Under the pieces are notes generated by a model that worked only from the letters and a program-made list of their open reading frames with translations, was not told the DNA's origin and ran no database searches. Below are positions 1-8,735 of a stretch of 64,000 nucleotides of DNA, piece by piece. Made by a program: the position numbers and the translations under genes. Where the stretch lies: NCBI GenBank assembly GCA_913057775.1, contig CAJXOG010000002.1:124001-188000 (forward strand), written 5' to 3'. The DNA is from an uncultured Fodinibius sp. (lineage in GTDB: Bacteria > Bacteroidota > Rhodothermia > Balneolales > Balneolaceae). Positions within the stretch are counted from its first letter, which is position 1. The number at the start of each line of letters is the position of its first letter.

Positions 1-1085
1 CATAAACCCAGTGTTTTGAGCGCGACTGATTTCCCGCCGGCATTGGGACCTGTAATCACGAGACAGTGCTCATCTTCGGTAAGCTCCATATTCAGCGGAA
101 CTACTTTCTCCTTTTTTTCTTCGGGAAGTTGAAGGTTTTTAAGGAGCAAAAGTGGATTGTACGCTTCTTTCAGATACAGGTGATCGGATTCTGAAATGAC
201 AGGCACAAATCCATCCAGATCGATACTGAGTTGTGCTTTGGCCGAAATAATATCAAAGGTAGTAAGGGTTTCCAGGTTTTGGCGGATGGAATCTCGCTGA
301 TGACGTACGTGCGTGGTTAGCTCACGGAGTATGCGTTCGATCTCCTGCTTTTCCTCGGATTCGAGCTGACGAATTTCATTATTGATTTCCAGTGCTTCCA
401 CCGGTTCCAGGTAAACCGTTTGTCCCGATGAAGAAACGTCATGCACAAAACCCTGCACTTTACGCTTGTATTCGACTTGAACGGGAATCACCATACGACC
501 ATTGCGGATGGTAGCGCCTTCATCAGAGGTCATCCCCTTCTTGGAGAGATTGCCCATCACCCGGTTGATCGTTGTGCGGAGATCATTTTTTCGCTTATTA
601 ATATTGTTTCTTATGGATTGCAGCTTGGGACTGGCATCGTTTCGAAGTTCGCCATTTTCGGTAAGTACATCCTGAAGAGTTTCTTCCAAATCTTTCAGTG
701 GAATAAGACCTACTGAAATGTCTTTGAGAGCTGAATAGTGCTCCTTTCTCTGATCGATGTATGATTTGACGACGCGCGCGGTAATACTGAGTTCTAGAAT
801 TTCCACAAAAGCATTTAAGGGAATAATGCTATTTTCGGGTCGGGCTTTATCAAGATAGTCGCGAACATCATGTAAATTGCGAAGCGGAAAGGCCGAGTCG
901 TTGAGCAGTAAATCCGTCATTTCTTTGACTTGGGCCAGCCTGCGTTCAATAACCTGTCGGTCGGAAAAAGGCATTAGGGATTTGAGCTGCTCTCGGGCCA
1001 TACCTGACTGTGCTTTTTTGACTGTGGCCTCACGAATCGACTCAAATCCAATTTTATCGCTCAGATGTTCCGGGTGTAAATGCAT
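1..1085 (-). CDS. mutS2: Endonuclease MutS2, N-terminal part (runs off the left edge)
   Basis: Reverse-strand reading from the ATG at 1085 gives 361 codons without a stop before the window ends. The translation starts MHLHPEHLSDKIGF, continues through a long helical core (MutS domain III/clamp type) and reaches a Walker A loop, GPNAGGKS, about ten residues before the edge. That loop form, together with the motif VHDVSSSGQTVYLEP upstream of it, is characteristic of MutS2 rather than the mismatch-repair MutS, because the mismatch-recognition N-terminal domain is absent. MutS2 proteins act on branched DNA or on collided ribosomes. The ATPase remainder and the expected C-terminal Smr nuclease domain lie outside the window and cannot be checked. 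Family assignment is firm; the cellular role is from the family. Confidence 0.93.
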   Translation of the reverse strand, partial: MHLHPEHLSDKIGFESIREATVKKAQSGMAREQLKSLMPFSDRQVIERRLAQVKEMTDLLLNDSAFPLRNLHDVRDYLDKARPENSIIPLNAFVEILELSITARVVKSYIDQRKEHYSALKDISVGLIPLKDLEETLQDVLTENGELRNDASPKLQSIRNNINKRKNDLRTTINRVMGNLSKKGMTSDEGATIRNGRMVIPVQVEYKRKVQGFVHDVSSSGQTVYLEPVEALEINNEIRQLESEEKQEIERILRELTTHVRHQRDSIRQNLETLTTFDIISAKAQLSIDLDGFVPVISESDHLYLKEAYNPLLLLKNLQLPEEKKEKVVPLNMELTEDEHCLVITGPNAGGKSVALKTLGL

Positions 1086-1103
1086 ATTTTATTTGTTTCG
1101 TAT

Positions 1104-1137
1104 CATCCTGATTGGAAAGATTCCGGAATCAGGATCT
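1104..1137. repeat. REP-like half palindrome upstream of mutS2
   Basis: Nine-base arms ATCCTGATT (1105-1113) and AATCAGGAT (1127-1135) are perfectly complementary around a 13-base loop. The sequence CATCCTGA...TCAGGATCTG resembles one arm of the larger palindrome at 10985-11053, so it may be a remnant of the same interspersed family. It lies just upstream of the mutS2 start and could also fold in that mRNA leader. Confidence 0.4.
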
Positions 1138-1275
1138 GTAAATGTATAAGTAGATTGATAGTTTCAGATTGTCCATAATATAAGCTTCTTGCCGCGGAAA
1201 TGATGAATTTGAAAAGAGTAAAATAATTGTTAATTCCACGGGGAGATTCAGTTAATAATAATTATCGAAATTGAT

Positions 1276-2061
1276 ATGAAATTACCGATTTACCAGGTTG
1301 ATTCCTTTGCTTCAGAACCTTTTGAGGGAAACCCCGCTGCCGTATGTCCATTGAATGATTGGCTGCCTGATGGGTTGATGCAACAGATAGCCATGGAAAA
1401 TAATCTCTCTGAAACGGCTTTTTTTGTCGAGCAGGATGAGGACTATCGGCTGAGATGGTTTACTCCTACCACCGAAGTGGACCTGTGCGGACACGCGACA
1501 CTGGCTTCGGCACATGTACTTTTTGAGCATCTCAATTATGATCAGCTAATCATTCGGTTTGATTCCAACAGTGGTGAGCTGAAGGTCCGAAAAGAAGAAG
1601 GGCGGTTGGTGATGAACTTTCCGGTCGCGGCATTAAATAGGACAGAGGTTCCCGATTTTTTAGAGGAGGGTGTAGGTGTTTCCGCTAAAGAGCTCTATCG
1701 CGATACTGATTATTTGTATGTGATAGAATCTGAAGAGCAAGTCCGCAATTTAGCTCCGGATATACGAGCGATGGCCAAGGCCGATGTGCGCGGAATTATT
1801 GTTACGGCGGCTGCTGATGGCCATGGTTATGACTTTGTATCGCGATTTTTTGCTCCTAATGCCGGTGTTGATGAAGATCCGGTGACAGGCTCGGCCCATA
1901 CCATGTTGACGCCATATTGGAGTAGGCGGTTAGGGAAAAAGAAGTTGGTTGGCAGGCAAGTATCACAGCGCGGGGGCACGGTGTATTGTCATCATAAAGG
2001 GGATCGGGTTGAAATTTCAGGGGAAGCCTGTACCGTGATGCAAGGAGAGATGGCGATATGA
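1276..2061 (+). CDS. PhzF-family isomerase/epimerase-like protein
   Basis: The 261-residue protein has the two-lobed PhzF/diaminopimelate epimerase-like fold signatures: an N-terminal FEGNPAAVCPL segment, the MENNLSETAFF segment carrying the family's catalytic glutamate, GHATLASAHVLFEHL, and a C-terminal DEDPVTGSAHTMLTPYW repeat of the same lobe pattern. PhzF proteins isomerise small acidic substrates; outside phenazine clusters the substrate is usually unknown, and no phenazine genes are present here. The stop codon overlaps the start of the TauE-like gene by four bases (ATGA type), so the two are almost certainly co-transcribed and translationally coupled. Length is slightly short of the usual 260-300. 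Confidence 0.9.
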   Translation: MKLPIYQVDSFASEPFEGNPAAVCPLNDWLPDGLMQQIAMENNLSETAFFVEQDEDYRLRWFTPTTEVDLCGHATLASAHVLFEHLNYDQLIIRFDSNSGELKVRKEEGRLVMNFPVAALNRTEVPDFLEEGVGVSAKELYRDTDYLYVIESEEQVRNLAPDIRAMAKADVRGIIVTAAADGHGYDFVSRFFAPNAGVDEDPVTGSAHTMLTPYWSRRLGKKKLVGRQVSQRGGTVYCHHKGDRVEISGEACTVMQGEMAI

Positions 2062-2870
2062 TGGAATTATTGGTTCTTTTGCTATTGGGGGTTTTGGCAG
2101 GCATTGTGGCAGGCCTTTTTGGCTTGGGCGGTGGTATCCTGTTCACCCCTATTTTGTTCATCGTATTTAGCGATGCCGGGATTGAAAATCCTGTTGTTTT
2201 AACTATTGGGAGTTCGCTTTTCTGTACTTTTATTGCGGCCTTTGGGAGCTCACTCCGGCAGTATCAGCAAAAGAATTTTTATTGGTCAGAGGGTATAACA
2301 ATTGGCCTGATGGGAGCGGGAGGGGTGTACTTGGGCAAGCTTGTAATTACATCCCCATACTACAGCCAGCAGGAGTTTGTCATCTTTTTTAGTCTGCTGT
2401 TATTATATGTGGCTTACATGTTTTATCGCCGGGGTGCGCGAAATCAAAAAGAAATTGATCAAAATGATACGCCCATAACGTTAACGCAGTCATTTGCAAC
2501 GGGCGGATTGGGTGGCTTTGTGGCGGCCTTGGCTGGTATTGGCGGTGGAGGAGTGATGGTGCCGCTGATGAATCTGATCTTTAAAAAAAGGTTTGCTCGC
2601 GCAGTCAGTATTTCTTCTCTGGCTATTGTTTTGATTTCCCTTTCAGGTTGGGTCCAGCTCGGATTGACTGAAAATGGAATAGGAACACTTACGGAATTTC
2701 ACTGGGGTTATGTGGATTTTGGAGCGGCTTTTCCGCTGGCGGTTGGGGGTTTGGCCGGTGGATTTGTTGGGGCTTTGTTCAATCTGAAGATTAATCGTCG
2801 CTATTTACAGTATGCCTTTTCGGTATTGGCTATTGCAATGGCGGTTAAATTGATTGTCGAAGTTTTTTGA
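2058..2870 (+). CDS. TauE/SafE-family membrane transporter (sulfite/anion exporter-like)
   Basis: The 270-residue protein is almost entirely hydrophobic, with about eight predicted membrane segments arranged as two homologous halves. Each half begins with a glycine-rich loop: GLFGLGGGILFTPILF near residue 20 and ALAGIGGGGVMVPLMN near residue 160, the hallmark of the TauE/SafE family. Members move sulfite, sulfoacetate or other organic anions across the inner membrane; the substrate here cannot be read from sequence. It is translationally coupled to the upstream PhzF-like gene, and transcription probably ends at the hairpin at 2924-2953. Confidence 0.9.
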   Translation: MMELLVLLLLGVLAGIVAGLFGLGGGILFTPILFIVFSDAGIENPVVLTIGSSLFCTFIAAFGSSLRQYQQKNFYWSEGITIGLMGAGGVYLGKLVITSPYYSQQEFVIFFSLLLLYVAYMFYRRGARNQKEIDQNDTPITLTQSFATGGLGGFVAALAGIGGGGVMVPLMNLIFKKRFARAVSISSLAIVLISLSGWVQLGLTENGIGTLTEFHWGYVDFGAAFPLAVGGLAGGFVGALFNLKINRRYLQYAFSVLAIAMAVKLIVEVF

Positions 2871-2922
2871 TTGGAAAAAGTATGCTCATTGTAATGGATA
2901 GTCATTAATCAAGTCAATGGTA

Positions 2923-2990
2923 AAAAAGGAGTCCCGATCAAAGGACTCCTTTTCTTTTTATAGCAATTAAAATACCAGAGTAAAGAGATT
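2923..2990. repeat. 68-bp direct repeat, copy 1 (terminator plus flank)
   Basis: This segment matches 5864-5931 in the same orientation at 65 of 68 positions. It contains the terminator hairpin and about 37 bases of flank. In copy 2 the flank forms a second small hairpin (AATCCC with GGGATT on the minus strand); here both arms are altered (AATCTC and GGTATT), so this copy looks degenerate. It lies immediately downstream of the S9 peptidase stop. Confidence 0.85.
2924..2953. terminator. Bidirectional rho-independent terminator between tauE-like and S9 peptidase genes
   Basis: An 11-bp stem, AAAAGGAGTCC (2924-2934) with GGACTCCTTTT (2943-2953), closes an 8-base loop CGATCAAA. It has T runs on both strands, so it can end the rightward phzF-like/tauE-like pair and the leftward peptidase gene. 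It is part of the 68-bp repeat at 2923-2990. Confidence 0.85.
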
Positions 2991-2996
2991 TTAAAA

Positions 2997-5738
2997 TTAC
3001 TCGTTTTCCTGCTCTTCTTTTTCCTGCATTGCCGGTCGTTCCAAATAGGGGAGCCCATCTGTAATCCATTCCGGAGCTTCTTTTCCAAGCAGATAATGTT
3101 CATGCCATTCAAAGGCGCGGGTGGCGTAGTCTATTTGATTTTCTTCGCGCGCCAGACCGTGATTTTCCCCTTCATATACCAGCATTACAAAGGGATTCTG
3201 CATGCGGCGCATGGTGTTGTAGAGTTCTACTCCTTGGTTAAAATCGACCGCCCCATCGTCAGTACCAAACTCAACAAGCAGGGGTGTTTTAACTCCTTCC
3301 ATATTAAATATGGGTGAGTTATCTACAAAGTTATCCCAGTCTTTCCACCAGGGATCAGGGAAGCGTCCTTGACTGGTTTCAAAAATTCGGGCGTCAGTCG
3401 TACCGGTATTCCAGTAGATCGAATTGTACATGCTGATCATATTTGTAAGCGGTGCACCGGCTATAGCCGAATTAAACAAGTCGGTTTGCGTAATAATGAA
3501 CGTGGTTTGATAAGCTCCCCACGAGTGACCGGTAAGTCCGATCTGTTCCTCGTTGATCATGCCGGTTTCGATGACCTTTTCTACAGCCGGAACGACGCTT
3601 TCAACGGCCGATACTCCAGGATCACTCAACTCATATGTGATATCCGGAAGAAAGACAAAGTACCCTTCAGAGGAAAACCTGCGAGCGTTGTAAGGGCTTT
3701 TTTTCGAAGGCATACTATAGCTGTGCATCGACTGTGATAGCTTTTCATAAATATAGGTGATCATCGGATAGCTTTTGTCGGGATCATAGTTTGCGGGATA
3801 AAGCAAACGCCCCTCAAGCTCCTCACCATTTTCGTTGGTAAAGGTAATCAGTTCATCATCAGCCCAGTAATAGTTGTCCTGCTGGGGATTGGTATACGTA
3901 AGTGCAACAGGATCATTAAAGTCATAACCCACATGAAAGTAGTCGGGGGAATTGGTAGCTGACTGTTGCTGATAAACAAAATTTTGGGTTGAGTCGGCTT
4001 TGGCAAGACTACTGTACATTTTGGAATCATAAATTAATGTCTCAGCAGTTTGGCTGTCGTCGATACGAGCATATCCACGATCTTTTGTTTTATCCCCATA
4101 CATTGAAAAGTAGATGTTCTCTTCTGGTGCTATCCCATCATTATCATACTCAAATCTGACTTGGCGATATCGGATCTTGTCTTTATGGCCTTCTGTGATT
4201 TTTTGGTGCTTGCTGCCATCCGCCCAAACCTTATAGGTATTATATTGATCATAAAGCAGCATCCACGAGTCGTCTTCCGCCCATTCACCTGTTCCGAATG
4301 GCCTGCGGTGTTCGCGGCCATTGACGTTTGTAAAGTTCTCGAAACGTGTGTCAATATCTTTTGTCAAATTAAGATGTTGTTCGTTTTCAATATCGTAGGT
4401 CCACCAGTTTTGATTTTTGAAATACAATAGGTATTTGCCATCGGGTGATGTGCGGACTTGTTCGTGCCGCTCCAGAATTTGTTGAGATTCACCGGTGTTA
4501 ACATCTATCAAATAAATGTCCCGCCAGTTTTCTTCGAATGCCGGCTCGTAGGGGTGCGGATCGTATGCTACAGCATGTTGTTGGTTGCCGGTAAGTTGTA
4601 ACTGTTCAAATTGTTCGGTGCCGAGCTGAACAAATGTCTTTTCATCAAGATGCCAGGCCGAGAGGTGGTTATCTTCTTTAAGCTGATTGACCAATACTTC
4701 TTGTTTGGGTTGGATATCATCGTCCTGCCAGTGCCAAACCTCTACATTTGTAGGATCAAGTTCATCTTTAGATTCCTCTTTGGCTGTGTCAGGTTTCGTG
4801 GCTTTTTCCCACTCTTTAATGCCGAAAAACAGGCTATTACCGTCTTCTGACCATTTAAGTGATCGGTAATCGACAATACGAAAATCATCTGGAAAACTAT
4901 CGCTTTTCTGTTGATTAAATGTGAATCGCTTGGGAGTGGTATTAAGGTTTTTGAATGCTATAATGCGGTGAGTGGACTCTTCATAATTCTCGTTGTCTTC
5001 TGCTTTTAGGAACGCCAATGCATTTTTATCCTCATGCCAACTAAGATCTTTATAGTTTGTTGTATCACTGTCTAAAACGGTTATCCGATTGGAGGGTAAG
5101 TCATAGAGATGTACGCCGTTTCCAAGTTTTTCGTTTGATTCAAGCAGAACAGCCAGCTTTGATCCGCTATCGTTAAAGGCAAATTCCGAAACATTGCCAA
5201 TTAGCTGATTTGTCTTCCGGGAGAGGTCACGCAAGATCAGGTCAGTGCCATCATTCTCGACTTCTTCAGGCTTATATTTTTTCATAGCCAAGTATCGCCC
5301 ATCATCAGAAAAAGTGTATTCTTGTATATTTTGAAAGGTATCAACGTTGGCGGTTTCTAAATTCATCAGTCCCAATTTGAAGCGAACCTTCTTTTTCTGT
5401 TCCTCGAGCTGTTCCTTTTTATCCTCGGAAACACCAATTAGAAAAGCAGCCCACTTGTTGTTTTGAGAAAAACTTACCCTTTCTCCATGCATAAATTTAT
5501 GTTCATCAGTAGAGTCCGCTCCGACCTCTTTGATGATTAACCATCCATCGCCATCTTCCAGGCTTATGTTATAAGTAAACCAGTTACCGTCTGCAGAAAG
5601 CTCGGTTGATGAAACGTATTGCCACTGATCATAGTCTTCAGGCTCAAGTTTCTGCTTTTGATTTTGAGCTGTGAGCGAATGGACGGAAAAGAGGAAAGTT
5701 ACGACCGTAAGAAAACAAAGCTTTGAAAACCGCATCAT
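2997..5738 (-). CDS. Secreted S9-family (prolyl oligopeptidase-type) serine peptidase
   Basis: The 913-residue product begins with a signal peptide (MMRFSKLCFLTVVTFLFS..., likely cleaved after LTAQ), so it is exported. The first ~640 residues carry WD/propeller-like repeats (for example 'SPDGKYLLYF', 'SEDGNSLFFG'), the gating propeller of the family. The C-terminal alpha/beta hydrolase has the nucleophile elbow GHSWGAY (Ser739), an acid in FGTDDGAV (Asp828) and the histidine in GENHGLA (His860). Close relatives are annotated as S9 peptidases, probably degrading peptides in the periplasm or medium. It stands alone between the dcw operon and the tauE-like pair, and it is bracketed by the two copies of a 68-bp repeat, which suggests the locus was rearranged or the gene inserted. 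Confidence 0.93.
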   Translation of the reverse strand: MMRFSKLCFLTVVTFLFSVHSLTAQNQKQKLEPEDYDQWQYVSSTELSADGNWFTYNISLEDGDGWLIIKEVGADSTDEHKFMHGERVSFSQNNKWAAFLIGVSEDKKEQLEEQKKKVRFKLGLMNLETANVDTFQNIQEYTFSDDGRYLAMKKYKPEEVENDGTDLILRDLSRKTNQLIGNVSEFAFNDSGSKLAVLLESNEKLGNGVHLYDLPSNRITVLDSDTTNYKDLSWHEDKNALAFLKAEDNENYEESTHRIIAFKNLNTTPKRFTFNQQKSDSFPDDFRIVDYRSLKWSEDGNSLFFGIKEWEKATKPDTAKEESKDELDPTNVEVWHWQDDDIQPKQEVLVNQLKEDNHLSAWHLDEKTFVQLGTEQFEQLQLTGNQQHAVAYDPHPYEPAFEENWRDIYLIDVNTGESQQILERHEQVRTSPDGKYLLYFKNQNWWTYDIENEQHLNLTKDIDTRFENFTNVNGREHRRPFGTGEWAEDDSWMLLYDQYNTYKVWADGSKHQKITEGHKDKIRYRQVRFEYDNDGIAPEENIYFSMYGDKTKDRGYARIDDSQTAETLIYDSKMYSSLAKADSTQNFVYQQQSATNSPDYFHVGYDFNDPVALTYTNPQQDNYYWADDELITFTNENGEELEGRLLYPANYDPDKSYPMITYIYEKLSQSMHSYSMPSKKSPYNARRFSSEGYFVFLPDITYELSDPGVSAVESVVPAVEKVIETGMINEEQIGLTGHSWGAYQTTFIITQTDLFNSAIAGAPLTNMISMYNSIYWNTGTTDARIFETSQGRFPDPWWKDWDNFVDNSPIFNMEGVKTPLLVEFGTDDGAVDFNQGVELYNTMRRMQNPFVMLVYEGENHGLAREENQIDYATRAFEWHEHYLLGKEAPEWITDGLPYLERPAMQEKEEQENE

Positions 5739-5863
5739 GTTGGCTTTTGTTGAGTGTTAAAGTTTTAACAGTACAGAAATTGATTCTTTATGAAAAACAG
5801 TTCTTGGGTACGAGTATACTTAAAGTTTGTTATATAGATAAAGTTTTAAAGGAAATGAAAAAT

Positions 5864-5931
5864 AAAAAGGAGTCCCGATCAAAGGACTCCTTTTCTTTTT
5901 ATAGCAATCAAAATCCCAGAGTAAAGGGATT
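5864..5931. repeat. 68-bp direct repeat, copy 2, carrying the ftsZ operon terminator
   Basis: This near-identical copy of 2923-2990 sits downstream of ftsZ. On the minus strand it reads a small hairpin (AATCCC, 8-base loop, GGGATT), then the strong stem AAAAGGAGTCC / GGACTCCTTTT (5865-5894 on the plus strand) followed by T residues, so it should terminate the dcw operon. Both hairpins are intact here, which makes this the likelier ancestral copy. Confidence 0.85.
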
Positions 5932-5999
5932 AAATGAAACTGGTAGTTACCAGCCATTTGTTAGGTACATAGCAATCTAAGCAGGATTCATATCAACGG

Positions 6000-7328
6000 T
6001 TAATCCATTATTTTGCGCAGGAATGCCGGCTGATCAGAATCAGTTTTGTCGATTCGTTCGCGGCGATTGTTAAGCAGTTCGTTGCTTTTCTCCTGCTCGT
6101 CCTGCATTTCTTTTTCTTCCTTCTCATCATCGTTGAGAGGACGCACGTTTTTAAGTCCGCGTCGGTGGAATGCCGGCTGGTCCATCTGCTTGAGGTTTTT
6201 CTCCCCTTTATAGAACGGTTCGTTGGTAGCAGAATACCGACTGTGGCCAGTAACATCACTGGCTTTTGGCATATCCAGTTTGTCATCGTCTGCTTTCTGT
6301 TGAGTTCCTTTCTTTTGCGCATTGGGAGCGACCCGAGCTTCTTTGTTGCTTTTCGCCAGATCAAAACCAGTAGCGATAACGGTAACTCGCAGTTCATCAT
6401 CAAAGCTTTCGTCGAGTACGGTACCAAGAATAATCTCAGCGTCCTCACCGGCTTCTTGCTGGATGATGCTGGTTGCCGTATTGGTTTCCTGCATTCCGAG
6501 ATTTGCCCCGGATGAAATGTTCACCAATACATTGCGTGCTCCATTGATGCTTACGCCATCGAGCAGCGGCGAATTAATGGCTTCACGAGCTGCAATTTCA
6601 GCGCGATCTTCTCCTGTTGCGTTTGCAGCACCCATGATGGCGGCGCCACCGTCGAGCATGGTTGTACGAACATCGGCAAAGTCAAGGTTAATAAGTCCGG
6701 GCATCAGAATAAGGTCCGAAATACCACGTGTTGCATTATATAGCACTTGATTGGCCTGCTCAAAAGCTTCAAGCAGTGTGGTATCCTCATCAGCGATATC
6801 CATCAAACGCTCATTGGGAATCACAATTACGGTATCACTGTTTTTCTTGAGCTCGGTTATACCTTCAAGGGCGTATTTCATGCGCTTGGGACCTTCACAG
6901 TCAAATGGAGTCGTTACAATACCGACTGTTAAAATGCCTTTGCGTTTGGCAATACCTGATACGACAGGAGCACCGCCTGTTCCGGTTCCACCACCCATGC
7001 CGGCCGTAACAAAGATCATATCGGCGCCTTCGATGGCTTCTTCAATTTCGTGTCGATTTTCTTCTACGGCCTCTCTTCCAATCTCGGGTCGTGCCCCTGC
7101 ACCGAGTCCGTTGGTAAGGTTGGCACCCACCTGGATGGTAAGATCAGCCATGCTGTTTTTTAATGCCTGTGCATCAGTGTTAAGAGCGATATACTCCACA
7201 CTTGTCAGGCCTTTTTCGATCATGTTGTTAACGGCATTACCTCCGCCGCCTCCAACACCTATCACTTTTATTTTCGCATTGTCTTGACCGTCGATGTCAA
7301 AACTAAAACGAGAGTTTAGGTTAGACAT
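6000..7328 (-). CDS. ftsZ: Cell division GTPase FtsZ
   Basis: The 442-residue tubulin homologue forms the division ring. The GTP-binding signature GGGTGTG is at 112-118, the nucleotide loop GVGGGGGNAV near 24-33, and the T7 loop NLDFADVRTTM near residue 214. After the globular domain (to about residue 320) comes a charged linker and a C-terminal peptide, DQPAFLRKIMD, which would bind FtsA at the membrane. A near copy, DQPAFHRRG, occurs in the linker at about 383-391. The start is well supported by AAAGGAG eight bases upstream of the ATG. It is the last gene of the dcw operon, following ftsA by 99 bp, and is followed by the repeat-borne terminator. Confidence 0.98.
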   Translation of the reverse strand: MSNLNSRFSFDIDGQDNAKIKVIGVGGGGGNAVNNMIEKGLTSVEYIALNTDAQALKNSMADLTIQVGANLTNGLGAGARPEIGREAVEENRHEIEEAIEGADMIFVTAGMGGGTGTGGAPVVSGIAKRKGILTVGIVTTPFDCEGPKRMKYALEGITELKKNSDTVIVIPNERLMDIADEDTTLLEAFEQANQVLYNATRGISDLILMPGLINLDFADVRTTMLDGGAAIMGAANATGEDRAEIAAREAINSPLLDGVSINGARNVLVNISSGANLGMQETNTATSIIQQEAGEDAEIILGTVLDESFDDELRVTVIATGFDLAKSNKEARVAPNAQKKGTQQKADDDKLDMPKASDVTGHSRYSATNEPFYKGEKNLKQMDQPAFHRRGLKNVRPLNDDEKEEKEMQDEQEKSNELLNNRRERIDKTDSDQPAFLRKIMD

Positions 7329-7427
7329 AATATTTACTCCTTTTTTAGATTGCTGTGTACTGTTTATTGCTATTTGATTGCTATATGTTTTCTCTTTGTG
7401 ACAGCAGATATGGCTGCCGGCATTTTT

Positions 7428-8705
7428 TTAAAGTTCTTTGAACCAGCTCTTCATCCGTTCCGCGATGCGATTCATTACTTTCTCCACGCTCGATCCTTTG
7501 GTGGATGATGGAACAATAGCCTGGTTTGTAGGGCCGGAACCGGTCTTGATAGCATGCATAACCAGTCCCACACCCGTTGCATAAATTGGGTTATTCACTT
7601 CTTCAATAAGTCCGCCGCTGAGTCCGATCGGCTTGCCAATTTTGGCATCCATGCCCAGTATTTCGTTGGCCAGGGGACAGACATTGTTAATCAACGAGCC
7701 GCCGCCGCTGAGTACTACCCCAGCGCTTAGATTATCGGCATAGCCACTTCGTTTTACTTCGATGGCAACAATTTCCAGAATCTCCTCCATGCGGGCCTGT
7801 ATAATTTTGCCAAGAATGCTTTTTGTAATTTCCTTCGGTGGACGTCCCGCAATGCCGGGCACGGTAATCGCTTCATCTTCCTCAATCATATCCACATAGG
7901 CTTCGCCGTGCTCGCGCTTCAGTTTTTCGGCTTGATCATCAAGCACGCTCAAACCAACGCGAATGTCATCCGTCACTTTTTTTCCTGCAATCGCAATCAC
8001 AGCTGTATGGCGGATGGTGTTATCTTGAAAGATAGCTACATCTGTAGTGCCGCCTCCGATATCCACCAGTACTACACCGGCTTCTTTTTCTTCTTCATCA
8101 AGCACAGAATAGGAAGAGGCAAGCGGCTCCAGAATAATATCGGCGACTTGGTAGCCGGCTCGTTCAACACATCTGTAGATATTTTTGGCGGCAGAAACAA
8201 GCCCTGTAATAATGTGGACTTCGGCCTCCATGCGCATGCCGCTCATGCCCACGGGATCACTGATACCGTCTTGGCCGTCAACGACGAATTCCTGCGGGAT
8301 TACGTGGATGATCTGTTGATCAGTTGGCAGCATAATGCGCTGGCAATCTTCAAGCAGGCGTTCAACATCATCTACTGTAATTTCATTATCGCGGTTGTTG
8401 ATAGTGATTACACCCTTGCTGCGCATACTGCGGATATGGTCTCCGGCAATACCCACGTTTACGGAATTTACTTCGATTCCGGAAGCCAGCTGGGCCTGCT
8501 CAACAGCCGTTTGAATGGCATTTACCGTTTTGTCGATATTTACAACTACGCCGCGATTCAATCCATCGCTTGGTGCTTTGCCTACTCCCAGGATATTTAT
8601 TCTGTCCTGTGGATCGATGGATGCAACAATCGCGCATACTTTTGTAGTGCCAATATCCAGACCAACAACAATTCTATCTTCTTGTTCTTCCATAATGTTA
8701 TCCAC
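7428..8705 (-). CDS. ftsA: Cell division protein FtsA
   Basis: The 425-residue actin-like ATPase tethers FtsZ to the membrane. It shows the phosphate-1 motif VGLDIGTTKVCAIV, the SHS2-type insertion around residues 85-165, the phosphate-2 motif VVLVDIGGGTTDVAIF and the adenosine-loop segment AGVVLSGGGSLI. The C-terminus (VEKVMNRIAERMKSWFKEL) forms an amphipathic helix typical of FtsA membrane anchoring. A second ATG four codons in (MEEQEDRIVVG) is an equally plausible start. It is 30 bp downstream of ftsQ and upstream of ftsZ, the usual order. Confidence 0.97.
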   Translation of the reverse strand: MDNIMEEQEDRIVVGLDIGTTKVCAIVASIDPQDRINILGVGKAPSDGLNRGVVVNIDKTVNAIQTAVEQAQLASGIEVNSVNVGIAGDHIRSMRSKGVITINNRDNEITVDDVERLLEDCQRIMLPTDQQIIHVIPQEFVVDGQDGISDPVGMSGMRMEAEVHIITGLVSAAKNIYRCVERAGYQVADIILEPLASSYSVLDEEEKEAGVVLVDIGGGTTDVAIFQDNTIRHTAVIAIAGKKVTDDIRVGLSVLDDQAEKLKREHGEAYVDMIEEDEAITVPGIAGRPPKEITKSILGKIIQARMEEILEIVAIEVKRSGYADNLSAGVVLSGGGSLINNVCPLANEILGMDAKIGKPIGLSGGLIEEVNNPIYATGVGLVMHAIKTGSGPTNQAIVPSSTKGSSVEKVMNRIAERMKSWFKEL

Positions 8706-8735
8706 GTACTATTATGTGATTGATTAAACCCATTA

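Noticed and set aside
6322-7287. Plus-strand ORFs within ftsZ
   Set aside because: Antisense shadows of the conserved FtsZ coding sequence.
8698-8706. DnaA-box-like TTATCCACG at the ftsA start
   Set aside because: Isolated single-mismatch site, expected by chance at this frequency in 64 kb.
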